Assembly: GCA_965653565.1 (NCBI GenBank)
Contig: CBFHAI010000021.1
Span: 1-64,000 of the forward strand
Length of the DNA: 64,000 nt
DNA from: JALCLA01 sp965653565
GTDB taxonomy: Bacteria; Pseudomonadota; Gammaproteobacteria; Xanthomonadales; Xanthomonadaceae
Direction: 5' to 3'
This document shows, one piece after another, positions 42,654 to 51,416 of this stretch. The position numbers and the translations under genes were made by a program. Under the pieces are notes generated by a model. That model had not been told where the DNA came from and made no database searches. It saw only the letters and a list, made by a program, of their open reading frames with translations. Within the stretch, counting starts at the first letter, position 1. Each line of letters opens with the position of its first letter.

Positions 42654-42797
42654 GGACGCAAAGGACACAAAGGGAAGAGAAAGGACGCAAAGGACGAAGC
42701 AACCGCTGACTAAAACGCTTGGCCTTGTATTTTTTCTCATTACCTTTCTTTTTTCTTTCTTTGCGTCCTTTCTCTTCCCTTTGTGTCCTTTGCGTCC
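42654..42797. repeat. 39-bp perfect inverted repeat (GGACGCAAAG family)
   Basis: The 39 bases 42654-42692 (starting GGACGCAAAGGACACAAAGG) recur as exact inverse complement at 42759-42797, separated by 66 AT-richer bases. The arms are themselves built of GGACGCAAAG-like units. It fills the 189-base gap between puuE and uraD. A transcript would form a very long stem, which could separate expression of the two genes. A diverged copy of one arm is at 16058-16102. Confidence 0.9.
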
Positions 42798-42838
42798 CGC
42801 TTCTTCGTCCCCAAACTCGCCACGCACCACAGCAGCCC

Positions 42839-43345
42839 ATGACCCTAGACAGCCTCAACACCTTCGATCGCACCGTCTTCGTCGCCGCCCTCGGCGGTGT
42901 GTTCGAGCACTCGCCGTGGGTGGCCGAGCGGGTCTACGAGCAGGCGCCATTCGCTAGCGTGGAAGCGTTGCATGCGGCGATGGTGGCGGCGGTGGATGAC
43001 GCGTCGCCGGCCGAGCAACTGGCGTTGATTCGCGCGCATCCGCAGCTGGCCGGGCGGGCGGCGATCCGCGGTGAGCTCACCGAGGCTTCCACGCGCGAGC
43101 AGCGCGGGGCGGGGCTCGATCAGTGCACGCCGGAGGAATTCGCGCGGCTGACCGAACTCAACGCGGCCTACGAGTCGAAATTCGGCTTTCCCTTCATCAT
43201 CGCGGTGCGCGGCCACACCCGCGGGTCGATCATCGATGCGATGCAGCAGCGCCTCACCAACGACCCGCTGGCCGAGCATGCCGAGGCGCTGCGGCAGATC
43301 GCGCGCATCGCTTCGCTGCGGCTTGGCGATATGATCTCGGGCTGA
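42839..43345 (+). CDS. uraD: OHCU decarboxylase
   Basis: A 168-residue helical protein that decarboxylates 2-oxo-4-hydroxy-4-carboxy-5-ureidoimidazoline to S-allantoin, the last of three steps from urate. Family motifs are FEHSPWVAERVYEQAPF with the catalytic His-Ser-Pro-Trp, LIRAHPQLAG, TREQRGAGLDQC and KFGFPFIIAVRGHTR. The ATG at 42839 directly follows the inverted repeat region. Alc begins 24 bases after its stop. Confidence 0.93.
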   Translation: MTLDSLNTFDRTVFVAALGGVFEHSPWVAERVYEQAPFASVEALHAAMVAAVDDASPAEQLALIRAHPQLAGRAAIRGELTEASTREQRGAGLDQCTPEEFARLTELNAAYESKFGFPFIIAVRGHTRGSIIDAMQQRLTNDPLAEHAEALRQIARIASLRLGDMISG

Positions 43346-43369
43346 TCCCACGCCGACCCAGGAAGTCCG

Positions 43370-44380
43370 ATGGCCCTCGCCGTCACCGATCCCGACGCTC
43401 CCGATTTCACCCGTCGCCATGTCAATCTCGCCGACGCACGCCTCGGCGCGGTGGCGCTCGATTGCAGCGACGATTTCTTCGCCGATCGCCAGCGCATGCT
43501 CAATCCGGAGCCGGCCGTTTTCATCCCGGGCAAGTACGACGCCAACGGCAAATGGATGGATGGCTGGGAGTCGCGCCGCAAACGCGTCGCCGGCCACGAT
43601 TGGTGCGTGGTGCGGCTGGCGCGGCCGGGCCGGGTGCGCGGTGTCGATCTGGACACCAGCCACTTCACCGGCAACTACCCGCCGGCGGCGTCGCTCGAAG
43701 CGTGCTTCGTCGCGCAGGGCGATCCGGATGCGAACACGGCGTGGCAGCCGCTGCTGCCGTCGGTGAATCTGCGCGGCAATTCGCATCACTATTTCGAGCT
43801 CGCGAGCGACGCCAAGGTGTCGCACCTGCGGGTGAATCTGTATCCCGACGGCGGGCTGGCGCGTCTGCGCGTCTACGGCACGCCGCAGTTCGATGCCTCG
43901 CGCACCGATGAAGAAGGTTTGATCGACCTGGCCGCGGCGTTGAACGGCGGCACCGTCGTCGCGACGAACAATCAGCATTTCGGCCTGGCCTCGACCCTGT
44001 TGCTGCCGGGCCGCGGCGTCAACATGGGCGACGGCTGGGAAACGCGCCGCCGTCGCGAGCCGGGCAACGATTGGTGCGTGATCGCGCTGGCGCGGCCGGG
44101 CACGATCGAAGCCATCGAAGTCGACACCGCGCACTTCAAGGGCAACTACCCGGATCGCTGCTCGCTGCGCGGCGCGGCGATTGCCGGCGGCACGCCCGAG
44201 TCGCTGGTGACGCAGGCGATGTTCTGGCCGCTGCTGTTGCCCGAACAGAAACTGCAGATGGATCATCAGCATCACTACCGCAGTGAAATCCTTGCGCATG
44301 CAGCGGTCACGCATGTGCGATTCGACATCCATCCCGACGGCGGCGTGTCACGGTTGCGGCTGCGGGGCCGGCCGGCGTGA
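43370..44380 (+). CDS. alc: Allantoicase
   Basis: A 336-residue allantoicase that splits allantoate into ureidoglycolate and urea. Two homologous allantoicase domains are clear: the first with DGWESRRKR, HDWCVVRLARPG and DTSHFTGNYPPAASLEAC, the second with DGWETRRRREPGNDWCVIAL and DTAHFKGNYPDRCSLRG. GGAAG precedes the ATG. Its stop overlaps the allA start (GTGA), so the two are translationally coupled. Confidence 0.95.
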   Translation: MALAVTDPDAPDFTRRHVNLADARLGAVALDCSDDFFADRQRMLNPEPAVFIPGKYDANGKWMDGWESRRKRVAGHDWCVVRLARPGRVRGVDLDTSHFTGNYPPAASLEACFVAQGDPDANTAWQPLLPSVNLRGNSHHYFELASDAKVSHLRVNLYPDGGLARLRVYGTPQFDASRTDEEGLIDLAAALNGGTVVATNNQHFGLASTLLLPGRGVNMGDGWETRRRREPGNDWCVIALARPGTIEAIEVDTAHFKGNYPDRCSLRGAAIAGGTPESLVTQAMFWPLLLPEQKLQMDHQHHYRSEILAHAAVTHVRFDIHPDGGVSRLRLRGRPA

Positions 44381-44880
44381 GTGGGCCGTCGCCAATCTTC
44401 GAACCGCTAATCGTCGAGCCGCTCACCGCGCAAGCCTTCGCGCCGTTCGGCGAGGTGATCGAAACGGCGTCGGCAAAACAGGTTTACGCGATCAACGAAG
44501 GCACGGCGCAGCGCTTTCACGATCTGGCGCAGATCGACGTCGGCGAAGGCGGCCGCACGCTGGTGAGTGTGTTCCGCGCCCAGCCGCGCGAATTGCCGTT
44601 CGCGGTGCGCATGCTGGAACGGCATCCGCTCGGCACCCAGGCGTTCGTGCCGCTCGATCCGTCGCTACGTTATCTCGTGGTGGTGGGCGAGTCGCCGGAG
44701 GCGACGCCGCGCGCGTTCTTCGTCGATCAGGGACGCGGCATCAACCTGCGCCGCGGCGCCTGGCATCACCCGCTGATCGCGCTCGATCGCAGCAGCGATT
44801 TCCTCGTCATCGACCGCGGCGGTGCGGGCCACAACTGCGATGAAGTGCAGCTGCCGCGGAGCTGGTCGCTGGCGTTGTAG
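44377..44880 (+). CDS. allA: Ureidoglycolate lyase
   Basis: A 167-residue cupin-type enzyme that converts ureidoglycolate to glyoxylate and urea. Typical segments are AFAPFGEVIE, YAINEGTAQRFHDLA, LERHPLGTQAFVPL, and RRGAWHHPLIAL. It starts with GTG inside the alc stop codon. It completes the pathway from urate to glyoxylate in this cluster; released glyoxylate could enter via malate synthase or glyoxylate carboligase, neither of which is here. Confidence 0.92.
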   Translation: MSGPSPIFEPLIVEPLTAQAFAPFGEVIETASAKQVYAINEGTAQRFHDLAQIDVGEGGRTLVSVFRAQPRELPFAVRMLERHPLGTQAFVPLDPSLRYLVVVGESPEATPRAFFVDQGRGINLRRGAWHHPLIALDRSSDFLVIDRGGAGHNCDEVQLPRSWSLAL

Positions 44881-44977
44881 CCCGGTTCGGAACTGCCTCT
44901 GCAGGGAAACTACGAAAGACTCCGCCGCTGCCGTATGCTTGCCGCACGGGACGCAAGCTGATTGACGGAGACTTCCG

Positions 44978-46042
44978 ATGTCGCATTCGGTCCCGGCGCT
45001 GCGCGCGCTGCTTTTGATGTTCTCGCTGCCGGTGGTTGCCGGCGCCTCGCCCGATCGCATCGAGGCCGTGGATCGGCTGATGTCGGCCTATGCCGGCGAC
45101 GGACCGGGCGCCTCGGTGCTCGTGCTGCTCGACGGCAAGCCGGCCATTTCGAAGTCGTACGGCTACGCCGACCTCGAAAACAAGGTTCGCGCCGCGCCGC
45201 GCAGCAACTATCGCCTCGCATCGGTCAGCAAACAGTTCACCGCGGCGGCGATCCTGCTGCTGATGCAGGACGGCAAGCTCAGGCTCGACGATCCGGTTCG
45301 TCGCTGGCTGCCGTCGCTGCCGGCGACCGCCGATGCGATCACGATCCGCCATCTGCTCACGCATACCTCGGGCCTGATCGACTACGAGGACGTGATGTCG
45401 CCCGATACCACGGTGGCCCTGCACGATAGCGACGTGCTGCGGCTGCTCGAAGGCGAGCCGCGCCTGTATTTTGCGCCGGGCACCTCGTATCGCTACAGCA
45501 ATAGCGGCTACGCGCTGCTGGCCTTGATCGTCGGCCAGGCCTCGGGCAAGGACTTCGCGAGCTTCCTGCGCGAACGCATTTTCACGCCGTTGCAGATGCA
45601 CGCGACGGTCGCATTCGAAGACGGCATATCGCAAGTCGCCGATCGCGCCTACGGCTACAGCGAAACCGCCGGCGGCTGGCAGCGCACCGACCAGAGCACG
45701 ACCAGTGCCGTGCTCGGCGACGGCGGCGTTTATTCGTCGATCGACGATCTGGCGAAGTGGGACGCGGCGCTGTACGACGACCGGCTGCTATCGGATGAAT
45801 CGCGCCGGCTCGCCTTCACGCCGGCGACGGCCACCGACGAGGCCGACGTCGAATACGGCATGGGCTGGCGCATCACCGGCGACTCGCTGTGGCACTCGGG
45901 CGAGACGATCGGTTTCCGCAATGTGATCGTGCGCTATCCGAAACAGCGATTGACCGTCGTCGTGCTGACCAACCGCGATGCTCCCGAGCCTTATCGAACC
46001 GCGCTCGCCATCGCGAAACTGTTTCAGACTTCGCGCAAATAG
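44978..46042 (+). CDS. Serine hydrolase, beta-lactamase class C family
   Basis: A 354-residue exported protein (signal ALRALLLMFSLPVVAGA). The class C/DD-peptidase motifs are all present: Ser82-V-S-Lys85 in LASVSKQFTA, Tyr173-S-Asn175 in YRYSNSGYALLAL, and HSG in LWHSGETIGF. Members include esterases, DD-peptidases and peptidases; beta-lactam hydrolysis cannot be claimed from this. It interrupts the purine cluster and has no evident link to it. The last 19 bases overlap the end of the convergent GNAT gene. Confidence 0.88.
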   Translation: MSHSVPALRALLLMFSLPVVAGASPDRIEAVDRLMSAYAGDGPGASVLVLLDGKPAISKSYGYADLENKVRAAPRSNYRLASVSKQFTAAAILLLMQDGKLRLDDPVRRWLPSLPATADAITIRHLLTHTSGLIDYEDVMSPDTTVALHDSDVLRLLEGEPRLYFAPGTSYRYSNSGYALLALIVGQASGKDFASFLRERIFTPLQMHATVAFEDGISQVADRAYGYSETAGGWQRTDQSTTSAVLGDGGVYSSIDDLAKWDAALYDDRLLSDESRRLAFTPATATDEADVEYGMGWRITGDSLWHSGETIGFRNVIVRYPKQRLTVVVLTNRDAPEPYRTALAIAKLFQTSRK

Positions 46043-46533
46043 AAGCTGATCTCGCGTTCCTCGCCGGGCGGCTGCACCGGCCGCTCGTACTCGAAGCCGA
46101 GCTTCGCGAGCAACGCGACCGACGCCGCGTTTTCCGGCGAGACGATGGCGCCGACGCGGCGGATGCCGAGGCGCTGCTGCGCATCGTCGAGCACGGCCTG
46201 CGCGGCTTCGCGGCCGTAACCTTTCGCGGCATGCCGCGCGAGCAAGGCATAGCCGATGTCGGGCAGATCGAGCCAGTCGCGCCGCAGCAGGCCGCAGGTG
46301 CCGAGTTTTTCGCCATCGTCGCGGCGCGTCACCAGCATCTGGCCGAAGCCGAAGCGCTGGTAGCAATCCCACGGCCCCTTGGTCAGATAGGAAATCGCAT
46401 CGGCGGGACTGTGCACGCCGCGATCGCCGATGAAACGCTTGAAGCCGGGATCGCCGTGCAGCTCGAAAATGAAATCCGCATCGTCGGCGGTGAGCGGATC
46501 GAGTTTGAGACGTTCGGTGAGGAGGGAATGCAT
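46024..46533 (-). CDS. GNAT family N-acetyltransferase (RimJ-like)
   Basis: A 169-residue acetyltransferase of the RimJ/RimL-like Acetyltransf_3 group: LLTERLKLDPLTADDADFIFEL at the start, IGYALLARHAAKGYGREAAQAVLDDA (acetyl-CoA loop), VSPENAASVALLAKLGFEYERP and a C-terminal REISFYLRE. Substrate unknown. Its start at 46533 lies 8 bases past the puuD stop on the same strand, so it may be expressed with puuD. It overlaps the 3' end of the serine hydrolase gene by 19 bases. Confidence 0.85.
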   Translation of the reverse strand: MHSLLTERLKLDPLTADDADFIFELHGDPGFKRFIGDRGVHSPADAISYLTKGPWDCYQRFGFGQMLVTRRDDGEKLGTCGLLRRDWLDLPDIGYALLARHAAKGYGREAAQAVLDDAQQRLGIRRVGAIVSPENAASVALLAKLGFEYERPVQPPGEEREISFYLREV

Positions 46534-46541
46534 CGGAATTC

Positions 46542-47777
46542 TCAATTGGCGGCAGCGTTGCGCGCAGCGAACCAGCGTGCGATCGCGGCGCGTTCTTCGT
46601 CCGTCATGCCGGTGAGGTTGCCCGGCGGCATCACGCGCGTGACCACCACTTGTTGATTGATGGTGAGGGCGTGCGCTTCGATCTGCGCGTCGGTGTCGAA
46701 GGCGACGCCTTTCGGTGCGCTCGGCATCATGGTCGGGCGCGCGGCGTGGCAGGCGCTGCAGTGTTTCGTCAGTAGCGTGTGTACGAAGGCGGTATCGGGA
46801 ATTGTGGTTGAAGCGGCGACTTCCGACGGCGACGCAACCGGCGCAGGTTCCGGCATCGGCGTCACGTCCGGCGCGACCGTTGCGGGCGGTGCCAGCATCA
46901 CGCCGAGCGCCGCCAGCGCGCCGGCGCCCGCGAGCAACAGGCCCCACGCGCGCGCGCCGCTGTGCCAGAGCACGAAGAACTGGCGGATCACCGCGCCGGC
47001 CAGCATGAAGCCGGCGAGCACGATCCAGTTCGAGGCATGGGCGTAGGCGGTGGCGTAGTGGATCGCGAGCATCGCGAACACCACCGGCAGCGTGAAGTAG
47101 GTGTTGTGCACCGAGCGCTGCTTGCCGCGCGCGCCATCGAGCGGGTTCGGCGTTTCGTTGCGCGACAGCGCCGCAACCAGGCGCTTCTGTCCCGGGATGA
47201 TCAGGAAGAAAACGTTGGCCGACATGATCGTCGCGAGCGTGGCGCCGGCGATCAGAAAGGCGGCGCGGCCGGCGAATACCTGCGTCGTGGCCCAGCACAG
47301 CAACACGACCGCGACGGCGACCAGCACGCCGAGCAGCCCGTCGCGAAACCCGACGGCGCGGCACAGCAGGTCGTAGACGATCCAGCCGCCGACCGGGAAC
47401 GCGATCGCGAGCAGCACGGCCTGGGTCGGCGTCAGCGCCATCACGGCCGGGTCGATCAGATAAATCTGCGGCGAGAGCAGATAGATCAGCGCGAACAGCG
47501 TGAAGCCCGACAGCCACGTGGTGTACGACTTCCACTTCGACCAGTGCAGTTCTTCGGGCAGCTGCGGCGGCGCCGGCAGGAATTTCTGTTTGAGGTAGAA
47601 GCCGCCGCCGTGCACCGACCAGGATTCGCCGTACAGGCCGGGCGAGGCTTGTTTCGGCTTTTTCAGGCTGCGGTCGAGCGCGACGAAGTAGAACGATTCG
47701 CCGATCCACGCGATGGCGGCGACGACGTGCAGCCAGCGCAGCAGGACGGTGGCGTATTCGAGGAGGAAGCCGGTCAT
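46542..47777 (-). CDS. puuD: Urate oxidase PuuD, membrane type with cytochrome c domain
   Basis: A 411-residue integral membrane protein with about eight helices followed by a c-type cytochrome domain (heme motif CSACH near residue 345). N-terminal EYATVLLRWLHVVAAIAWIGESFYFVALD and SWSVHGGGFY are typical of PuuD. It oxidises urate to 5-hydroxyisourate and passes electrons to the respiratory chain rather than to oxygen directly, so no peroxide is formed. Its neighbours uraH and ade are upstream on the same strand. Confidence 0.92.
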   Translation of the reverse strand: MTGFLLEYATVLLRWLHVVAAIAWIGESFYFVALDRSLKKPKQASPGLYGESWSVHGGGFYLKQKFLPAPPQLPEELHWSKWKSYTTWLSGFTLFALIYLLSPQIYLIDPAVMALTPTQAVLLAIAFPVGGWIVYDLLCRAVGFRDGLLGVLVAVAVVLLCWATTQVFAGRAAFLIAGATLATIMSANVFFLIIPGQKRLVAALSRNETPNPLDGARGKQRSVHNTYFTLPVVFAMLAIHYATAYAHASNWIVLAGFMLAGAVIRQFFVLWHSGARAWGLLLAGAGALAALGVMLAPPATVAPDVTPMPEPAPVASPSEVAASTTIPDTAFVHTLLTKHCSACHAARPTMMPSAPKGVAFDTDAQIEAHALTINQQVVVTRVMPPGNLTGMTDEERAAIARWFAARNAAAN

Positions 47778-47865
47778 TCGGGATTATGAAGTCGGTTGCG
47801 CGGGTGGGTTGATGCGGTGGAGGTTGCGGATGATTTGCAGGTTTGGATTCGCGACAAGCGCTTCA

Positions 47866-47899
47866 GAGTCGCTGGGTTCCCGCTTTCGCGGGAATGACG
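47866..47899. repeat. REP-like palindrome
   Basis: TTCCCGC-TTTC-GCGGGAA (47877-47894) with the flanks GCTGGG and TGACG is a short palindromic unit of the CGTCATTCCCGCGAAAG type that is scattered in many Gram-negative genomes. It lies in the 178-base gap between puuD and uraH; it may cap the uraH mRNA. Confidence 0.6.
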
Positions 47900-47955
47900 G
47901 AAGGGAGGGGCGGATCGATTTGCTTTCGAAGTAACGAACGAAGGAAAACGCCGCG

Positions 47956-48309
47956 TCAACTTCCCCGATACGTGCTGTAGCTCCACGGCGAAACCAGCAG
48001 CGGCACGTGGTAGTGCGAGGCCGGATCGGCGATGCCGAAGCGCAGCGTCACCACGTCGACGAAGCGCGGCTCCGGCAAGCTGGCTCCAAGCGCGGCGAAG
48101 TAATCGCCGGCATGGAAATCGAGTTCGTAGACGCCGCGTTGCAGCGTTTCGCCCTGCAGCAGCGGCGCATCGCAGCGGCCGTCGGCGTTGGTGACGAAGT
48201 GGCCGAGCGCGACGCGCGACGCGCGTTCGAGGCGGAACAGTTCGATCGTGATGCCGGCGCCGGGTTTGCCGTTCGCGGTGTCGAGCACGTGCGTGGTGAG
48301 TTTCGACAT
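47956..48309 (-). CDS. uraH: 5-hydroxyisourate hydrolase
   Basis: A 117-residue transthyretin-related protein that hydrolyses 5-hydroxyisourate to OHCU. It has the start LTTHVLDTANGKPGAGI, RCDAPLL, RFGIADPASHYHVPLLVSPWSYSTYRGS with the family's C-terminal YRGS. The His and Arg residues of the active site (His7, Arg45-equivalent, His-YHVPLL) are in place. It starts four bases before the ade stop, so the two genes are in one operon. Confidence 0.95.
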   Translation of the reverse strand: MSKLTTHVLDTANGKPGAGITIELFRLERASRVALGHFVTNADGRCDAPLLQGETLQRGVYELDFHAGDYFAALGASLPEPRFVDVVTLRFGIADPASHYHVPLLVSPWSYSTYRGS

Positions 48310-48312
48310 CGG

Positions 48313-49347
48313 TCAGACCTTGCCGGCGCAATAGGCGTCGAGCTTCGCCAAGTATTCGCGCTTGCGCTCGGGCGTGGCGAAGGCGGCTTCGAAGCTGTTG
48401 GCGGCGAGTGTGCGCGCGTGTTCGGCGTCGAGGCCGAGCGCGTCGAAGGTTTCGAGAAAATTCTGGTTGAGGTAGCCGCCGAAATAGGCCGGATCGTCGG
48501 AATTGATCGTGGCCACCAGGCCGGCGTCGAGCAGTTCGCGCAGATTGTGTTCGGACAGATGCTTGAACACGCGCAGCTTCACGTTCGACAGCGGACACAC
48601 CGTGAGCGGGATGCGCTCGGCAGCCAGCCGCTGCATCAGCGCGGCGTCCTTCACCGCCTGCACGCCGTGATCGATGCGTTCGGCGCCGAGCACATCGAGC
48701 GCGCTGTGGATGTATTCCGGCGGGCCTTCTTCGCCGGCGTGCGCGACGACGCGCAGCCCTGCCTCGCGGGCGCGGGCGAAGACGCGCGCGAACTTCTCCG
48801 GCGGATGACCCAGCTCGCTCGAATCCAGGCCCACGCCGATGATGTCGGCGAGATAGGGCTGGGCCTGATCGAGCGTTTCCATCGCCGATTCTTCGCTCAG
48901 GTGGCGCAGGAAACACAGGATCAGCTCGCCGTGCACGCCAAGCTCGGCGTCGGCGCGCACGATCGCACGGCGCAGGCCGCGGATCACCACGCCGATCGCC
49001 ACGCCGCGCTCGGTATGCGTCTGCGGATCGAAGAACAACTCGGCGTGCACGATGCTGTCGAGCTTCGCGCGCTGGAAATAGGCCCAGGCCATCTCGAAGA
49101 AATCGTCTTCGGTGAGCAGCACGCTGGCACCGGCGTAGTAGATGTCGAGAAAGCTCTGCAAATTGGTGAAGGCGTAGGCCGCGCGCAGCGAATCCACGTC
49201 CGGATAAGGCAGCGCCACGCCGTTGCGCCGCGCCAGTTCGAAGATCAGTTCGGGTTCGAGCGAGCCTTCGATGTGGATGTGCAGTTCGGCCTTGGGCAGG
49301 CCGCGCAGGAAGTCGGGCAATTGGTCGCGGGTGAGGCTGGCGGTCAT
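48313..49347 (-). CDS. Adenine deaminase (ADA-like)
   Basis: A 344-residue amidohydrolase. Zinc ligands are in KAELHIHIEGSLEPE, VAHAGEEG and the SDDPAYFGG segment; this particular wording is that of the adenine deaminases of the ADA superfamily, though databases often label them adenosine deaminase. It turns adenine to hypoxanthine, feeding xanthine dehydrogenase. The start at 49347 is close to a purine-rich leader. It sits in the same unit as uraH and puuD. Confidence 0.88.
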   Translation of the reverse strand: MTASLTRDQLPDFLRGLPKAELHIHIEGSLEPELIFELARRNGVALPYPDVDSLRAAYAFTNLQSFLDIYYAGASVLLTEDDFFEMAWAYFQRAKLDSIVHAELFFDPQTHTERGVAIGVVIRGLRRAIVRADAELGVHGELILCFLRHLSEESAMETLDQAQPYLADIIGVGLDSSELGHPPEKFARVFARAREAGLRVVAHAGEEGPPEYIHSALDVLGAERIDHGVQAVKDAALMQRLAAERIPLTVCPLSNVKLRVFKHLSEHNLRELLDAGLVATINSDDPAYFGGYLNQNFLETFDALGLDAEHARTLAANSFEAAFATPERKREYLAKLDAYCAGKV

Positions 49348-49502
49348 GGCGGGTCTGGACGGGCGCGGCGGCGCGTAGTCGCGGCAGTCTGCCTCATGGC
49401 TGCGGCGGCGCAAAGCTGGCGATCTGCATGCGGGGCGGCGCGGCATCGTGCAGGGTTCCCGAGACGTGCGGGGTTGCGCTTCGGCGGTGGGCCGTGGCGC
49501 GG

Positions 49503-49606
49503 GGGAATCGGGAATAGGGAGTCAGAACCGACACCGCCGCTCTATTCCCGATTCCCGATTCCCGATTCCCGATTCCCGATTCCCGATTCCCGACTCCCGA
49601 CTCCCG
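49503..49606. repeat. ATTCCCG heptamer array with inverted copy
   Basis: Seven perfect ATTCCCG units (49544-49592) are followed by two ACTCCCG units (to 49606). Just upstream, 49503-49521 carries the inverse (GGAATCGGGAATAGGGAGT), separated by 22 bases, so the region can form a hairpin. It lies between ade and the EF-hand gene. Slippage in the array is likely to vary between strains. Confidence 0.9.
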
Positions 49607-49680
49607 CTCCACGCCACCCATGGCACGCCGCCTGCTTTCGAAGGCTCGAAGCCGGCATGGCCTGGTCGCGAGAAAGCCCC

Positions 49681-49953
49681 ATGAAACCGCACTTTTTCTG
49701 CCACATTTCGCTGATGCTGCTGTCGGGCGCCGCGCTCGGCCAAGCCGATGCCGCCGCCCCGCGCGACGCCTCGAGTCAGGCCGAAGCGGATTTCGCGCGG
49801 CTCGACGCCAACGGCAACGGCCGGCTCGAACCGCGCGAAGTGGCGCGCCTGCCGCGTCTGGCCGAACGCTTCACCGAGTTCGACGCCGATCGCGACGGCG
49901 CGCTGTCGCCCGACGAGTATCGGACCTGGATTGCGGCGCGCGACGACGGTTGA
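49681..49953 (+). CDS. Small exported EF-hand protein
   Basis: A 90-residue protein: signal peptide (KPHFFCHISLMLLSGAALGQA), then two EF-hand loops DANGNGRLEPRE and DADRDGALSPDE. Calcium binding is expected. It is a paralogue in design of the protein encoded at 35580 but not close in sequence. It precedes xdhA by 71 bases on the same strand; a functional link is not evident. Confidence 0.7.
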   Translation: MKPHFFCHISLMLLSGAALGQADAAAPRDASSQAEADFARLDANGNGRLEPREVARLPRLAERFTEFDADRDGALSPDEYRTWIAARDDG

Positions 49954-50024
49954 GCGGCCTCGGGTTCACCGCGCTGCACGCCGCTGGATAAGCCAAAAAC
50001 CTGTCGTCGCGATATCCTTCGGCG

Positions 50025-51416
50025 ATGACGAATCCAAGTTTCATGCTCAATGGCGAGGCCGTCGCGCTGGCCGCCGCCGACCCCACCGAATCGCTGCTGC
50101 GCTGGCTCAAGCGGCAGCGGCTGGCCGGCACCAAGGAAGGCTGTGGCGACGGCGACTGCGGCGCCTGCACGGTGGCGATGGTGACGCTCGATGCGCAGGG
50201 CCGCGCGCGCTACCAGGCGGTGAACAGCTGCCTGTTGCCGATGGGGGCCTTGCCGGGCCGCGAAATCGTCACCGTGGAAGCGCTCGACGTGGCGGCCACC
50301 GCTGCCGCCGGCAAGCTCGCATTGCACCCGGTGCAGCAGGCGATGGTCGATTGCGCCGGCTCGCAGTGCGGTTACTGCACACCGGGATTCGTGATGAGCC
50401 TGTTCGTCGCGCAGCTCAACGGCGCCGATGCCGAAGACGCGATCGAAGGCAATCTTTGCCGCTGCACCGGCTACAACCCGATTCGCGCGGCGGCTGAAAA
50501 GCTCGCTCGATTCGACGCCGAACCCGATGCACTGAAAGCGGCGCTCGATCAGCCGCGCGCCGCCTTGTCGGACGCGGCGCTGGGCGGCTACTTCAGTCCC
50601 GCCACCATCGACTCGGCGCTGGGTTTGAAGCAGCAGCATCCGGACGCCGTGTGGATCGCCGGCGGCACCGATCTGGGCGTCGAACTCAGTCGCGGCAAGA
50701 AAGTCGCGCCGGTATTCATTGCGCTCGATCGCATCGCCGCGCTCGACTTCATCGAGCTTGCCGACGACACCGTGCGCATCGGCGCCGGCGCCAGCCTCAC
50801 CCGCATCGAACGCGAATTGCATGGCGTGTTTCCGGCGCTGGACGAAATGCTGCACTGGTTCGCCGCGCGCCAGGTGCGCAATCGCGCGACGCTCGGCGGC
50901 AATCTCGGCAGCGCCTCGCCGATCGGCGATCTGCTGCCGGTTCTGCTCGCGCTCGATGCGAGCGTGCGTTGCGTCGGACCGGCGGGTGAACGCTCGCTGC
51001 CGATCGATTCGTACTTCCTGGATTATCGAAAAACCGCGCGCGCCGCCGATGAGATCATCACCGGCGTCACGATTCCGCGCGTGCCCGGCACGCTCGACCG
51101 CTCATACAAAGTCGCCAAGCGACAGACCGACGACATCAGCATCGTCGCCGCCAGTTTCGCGCTGCGGCTCGATGCGCAGCACGCCGTTTCACACCTGCGG
51201 CTGGCCTACGGCGGGGTGGCGGCGATTCCGAAACGGGCCGTCGATGTCGAACGCTTCCTGCTCGGCCGACGGCTGGACGAAGACACGGTGGCGCGCGCGG
51301 CAGAGCAGCTGCGCGCGGCGTTCCAACCGCTGAGCGACCATCGCGCCGACGCCGAGTATCGCCGCGCGCTGTGCGGCAATCTGTTCGCCAAATTCGTCGC
51401 GGAGGTGGCCGCATGA
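50025..51416 (+). CDS. xdhA: Xanthine dehydrogenase small subunit
   Basis: A 463-residue subunit with two [2Fe-2S] domains (Cys40, Cys45, Cys48, Cys69; then Cys115, Cys118, Cys145, Cys147) and an FAD-binding domain from ~190 (WIAGGTDLGVEL, NRATLGGNLGSASPIGDLLP). It passes electrons from the molybdenum site to NAD. Its stop overlaps the xdhB start by ATGA. The enzyme oxidises hypoxanthine and xanthine to urate. Confidence 0.95.
   Translation: MTNPSFMLNGEAVALAAADPTESLLRWLKRQRLAGTKEGCGDGDCGACTVAMVTLDAQGRARYQAVNSCLLPMGALPGREIVTVEALDVAATAAAGKLALHPVQQAMVDCAGSQCGYCTPGFVMSLFVAQLNGADAEDAIEGNLCRCTGYNPIRAAAEKLARFDAEPDALKAALDQPRAALSDAALGGYFSPATIDSALGLKQQHPDAVWIAGGTDLGVELSRGKKVAPVFIALDRIAALDFIELADDTVRIGAGASLTRIERELHGVFPALDEMLHWFAARQVRNRATLGGNLGSASPIGDLLPVLLALDASVRCVGPAGERSLPIDSYFLDYRKTARAADEIITGVTIPRVPGTLDRSYKVAKRQTDDISIVAASFALRLDAQHAVSHLRLAYGGVAAIPKRAVDVERFLLGRRLDEDTVARAAEQLRAAFQPLSDHRADAEYRRALCGNLFAKFVAEVAA

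Noticed and set aside
44978..46042. Calling the serine hydrolase an AmpC beta-lactamase
   Set aside because: The SxxK, YxN and HSG motifs are shared by esterases and DD-peptidases of the class C fold; nothing in the sequence singles out beta-lactam hydrolysis.
49544..49606. CRISPR array
   Set aside because: The units are 7 bases long and directly adjacent, with no spacers and no cas genes; it is a simple tandem repeat.
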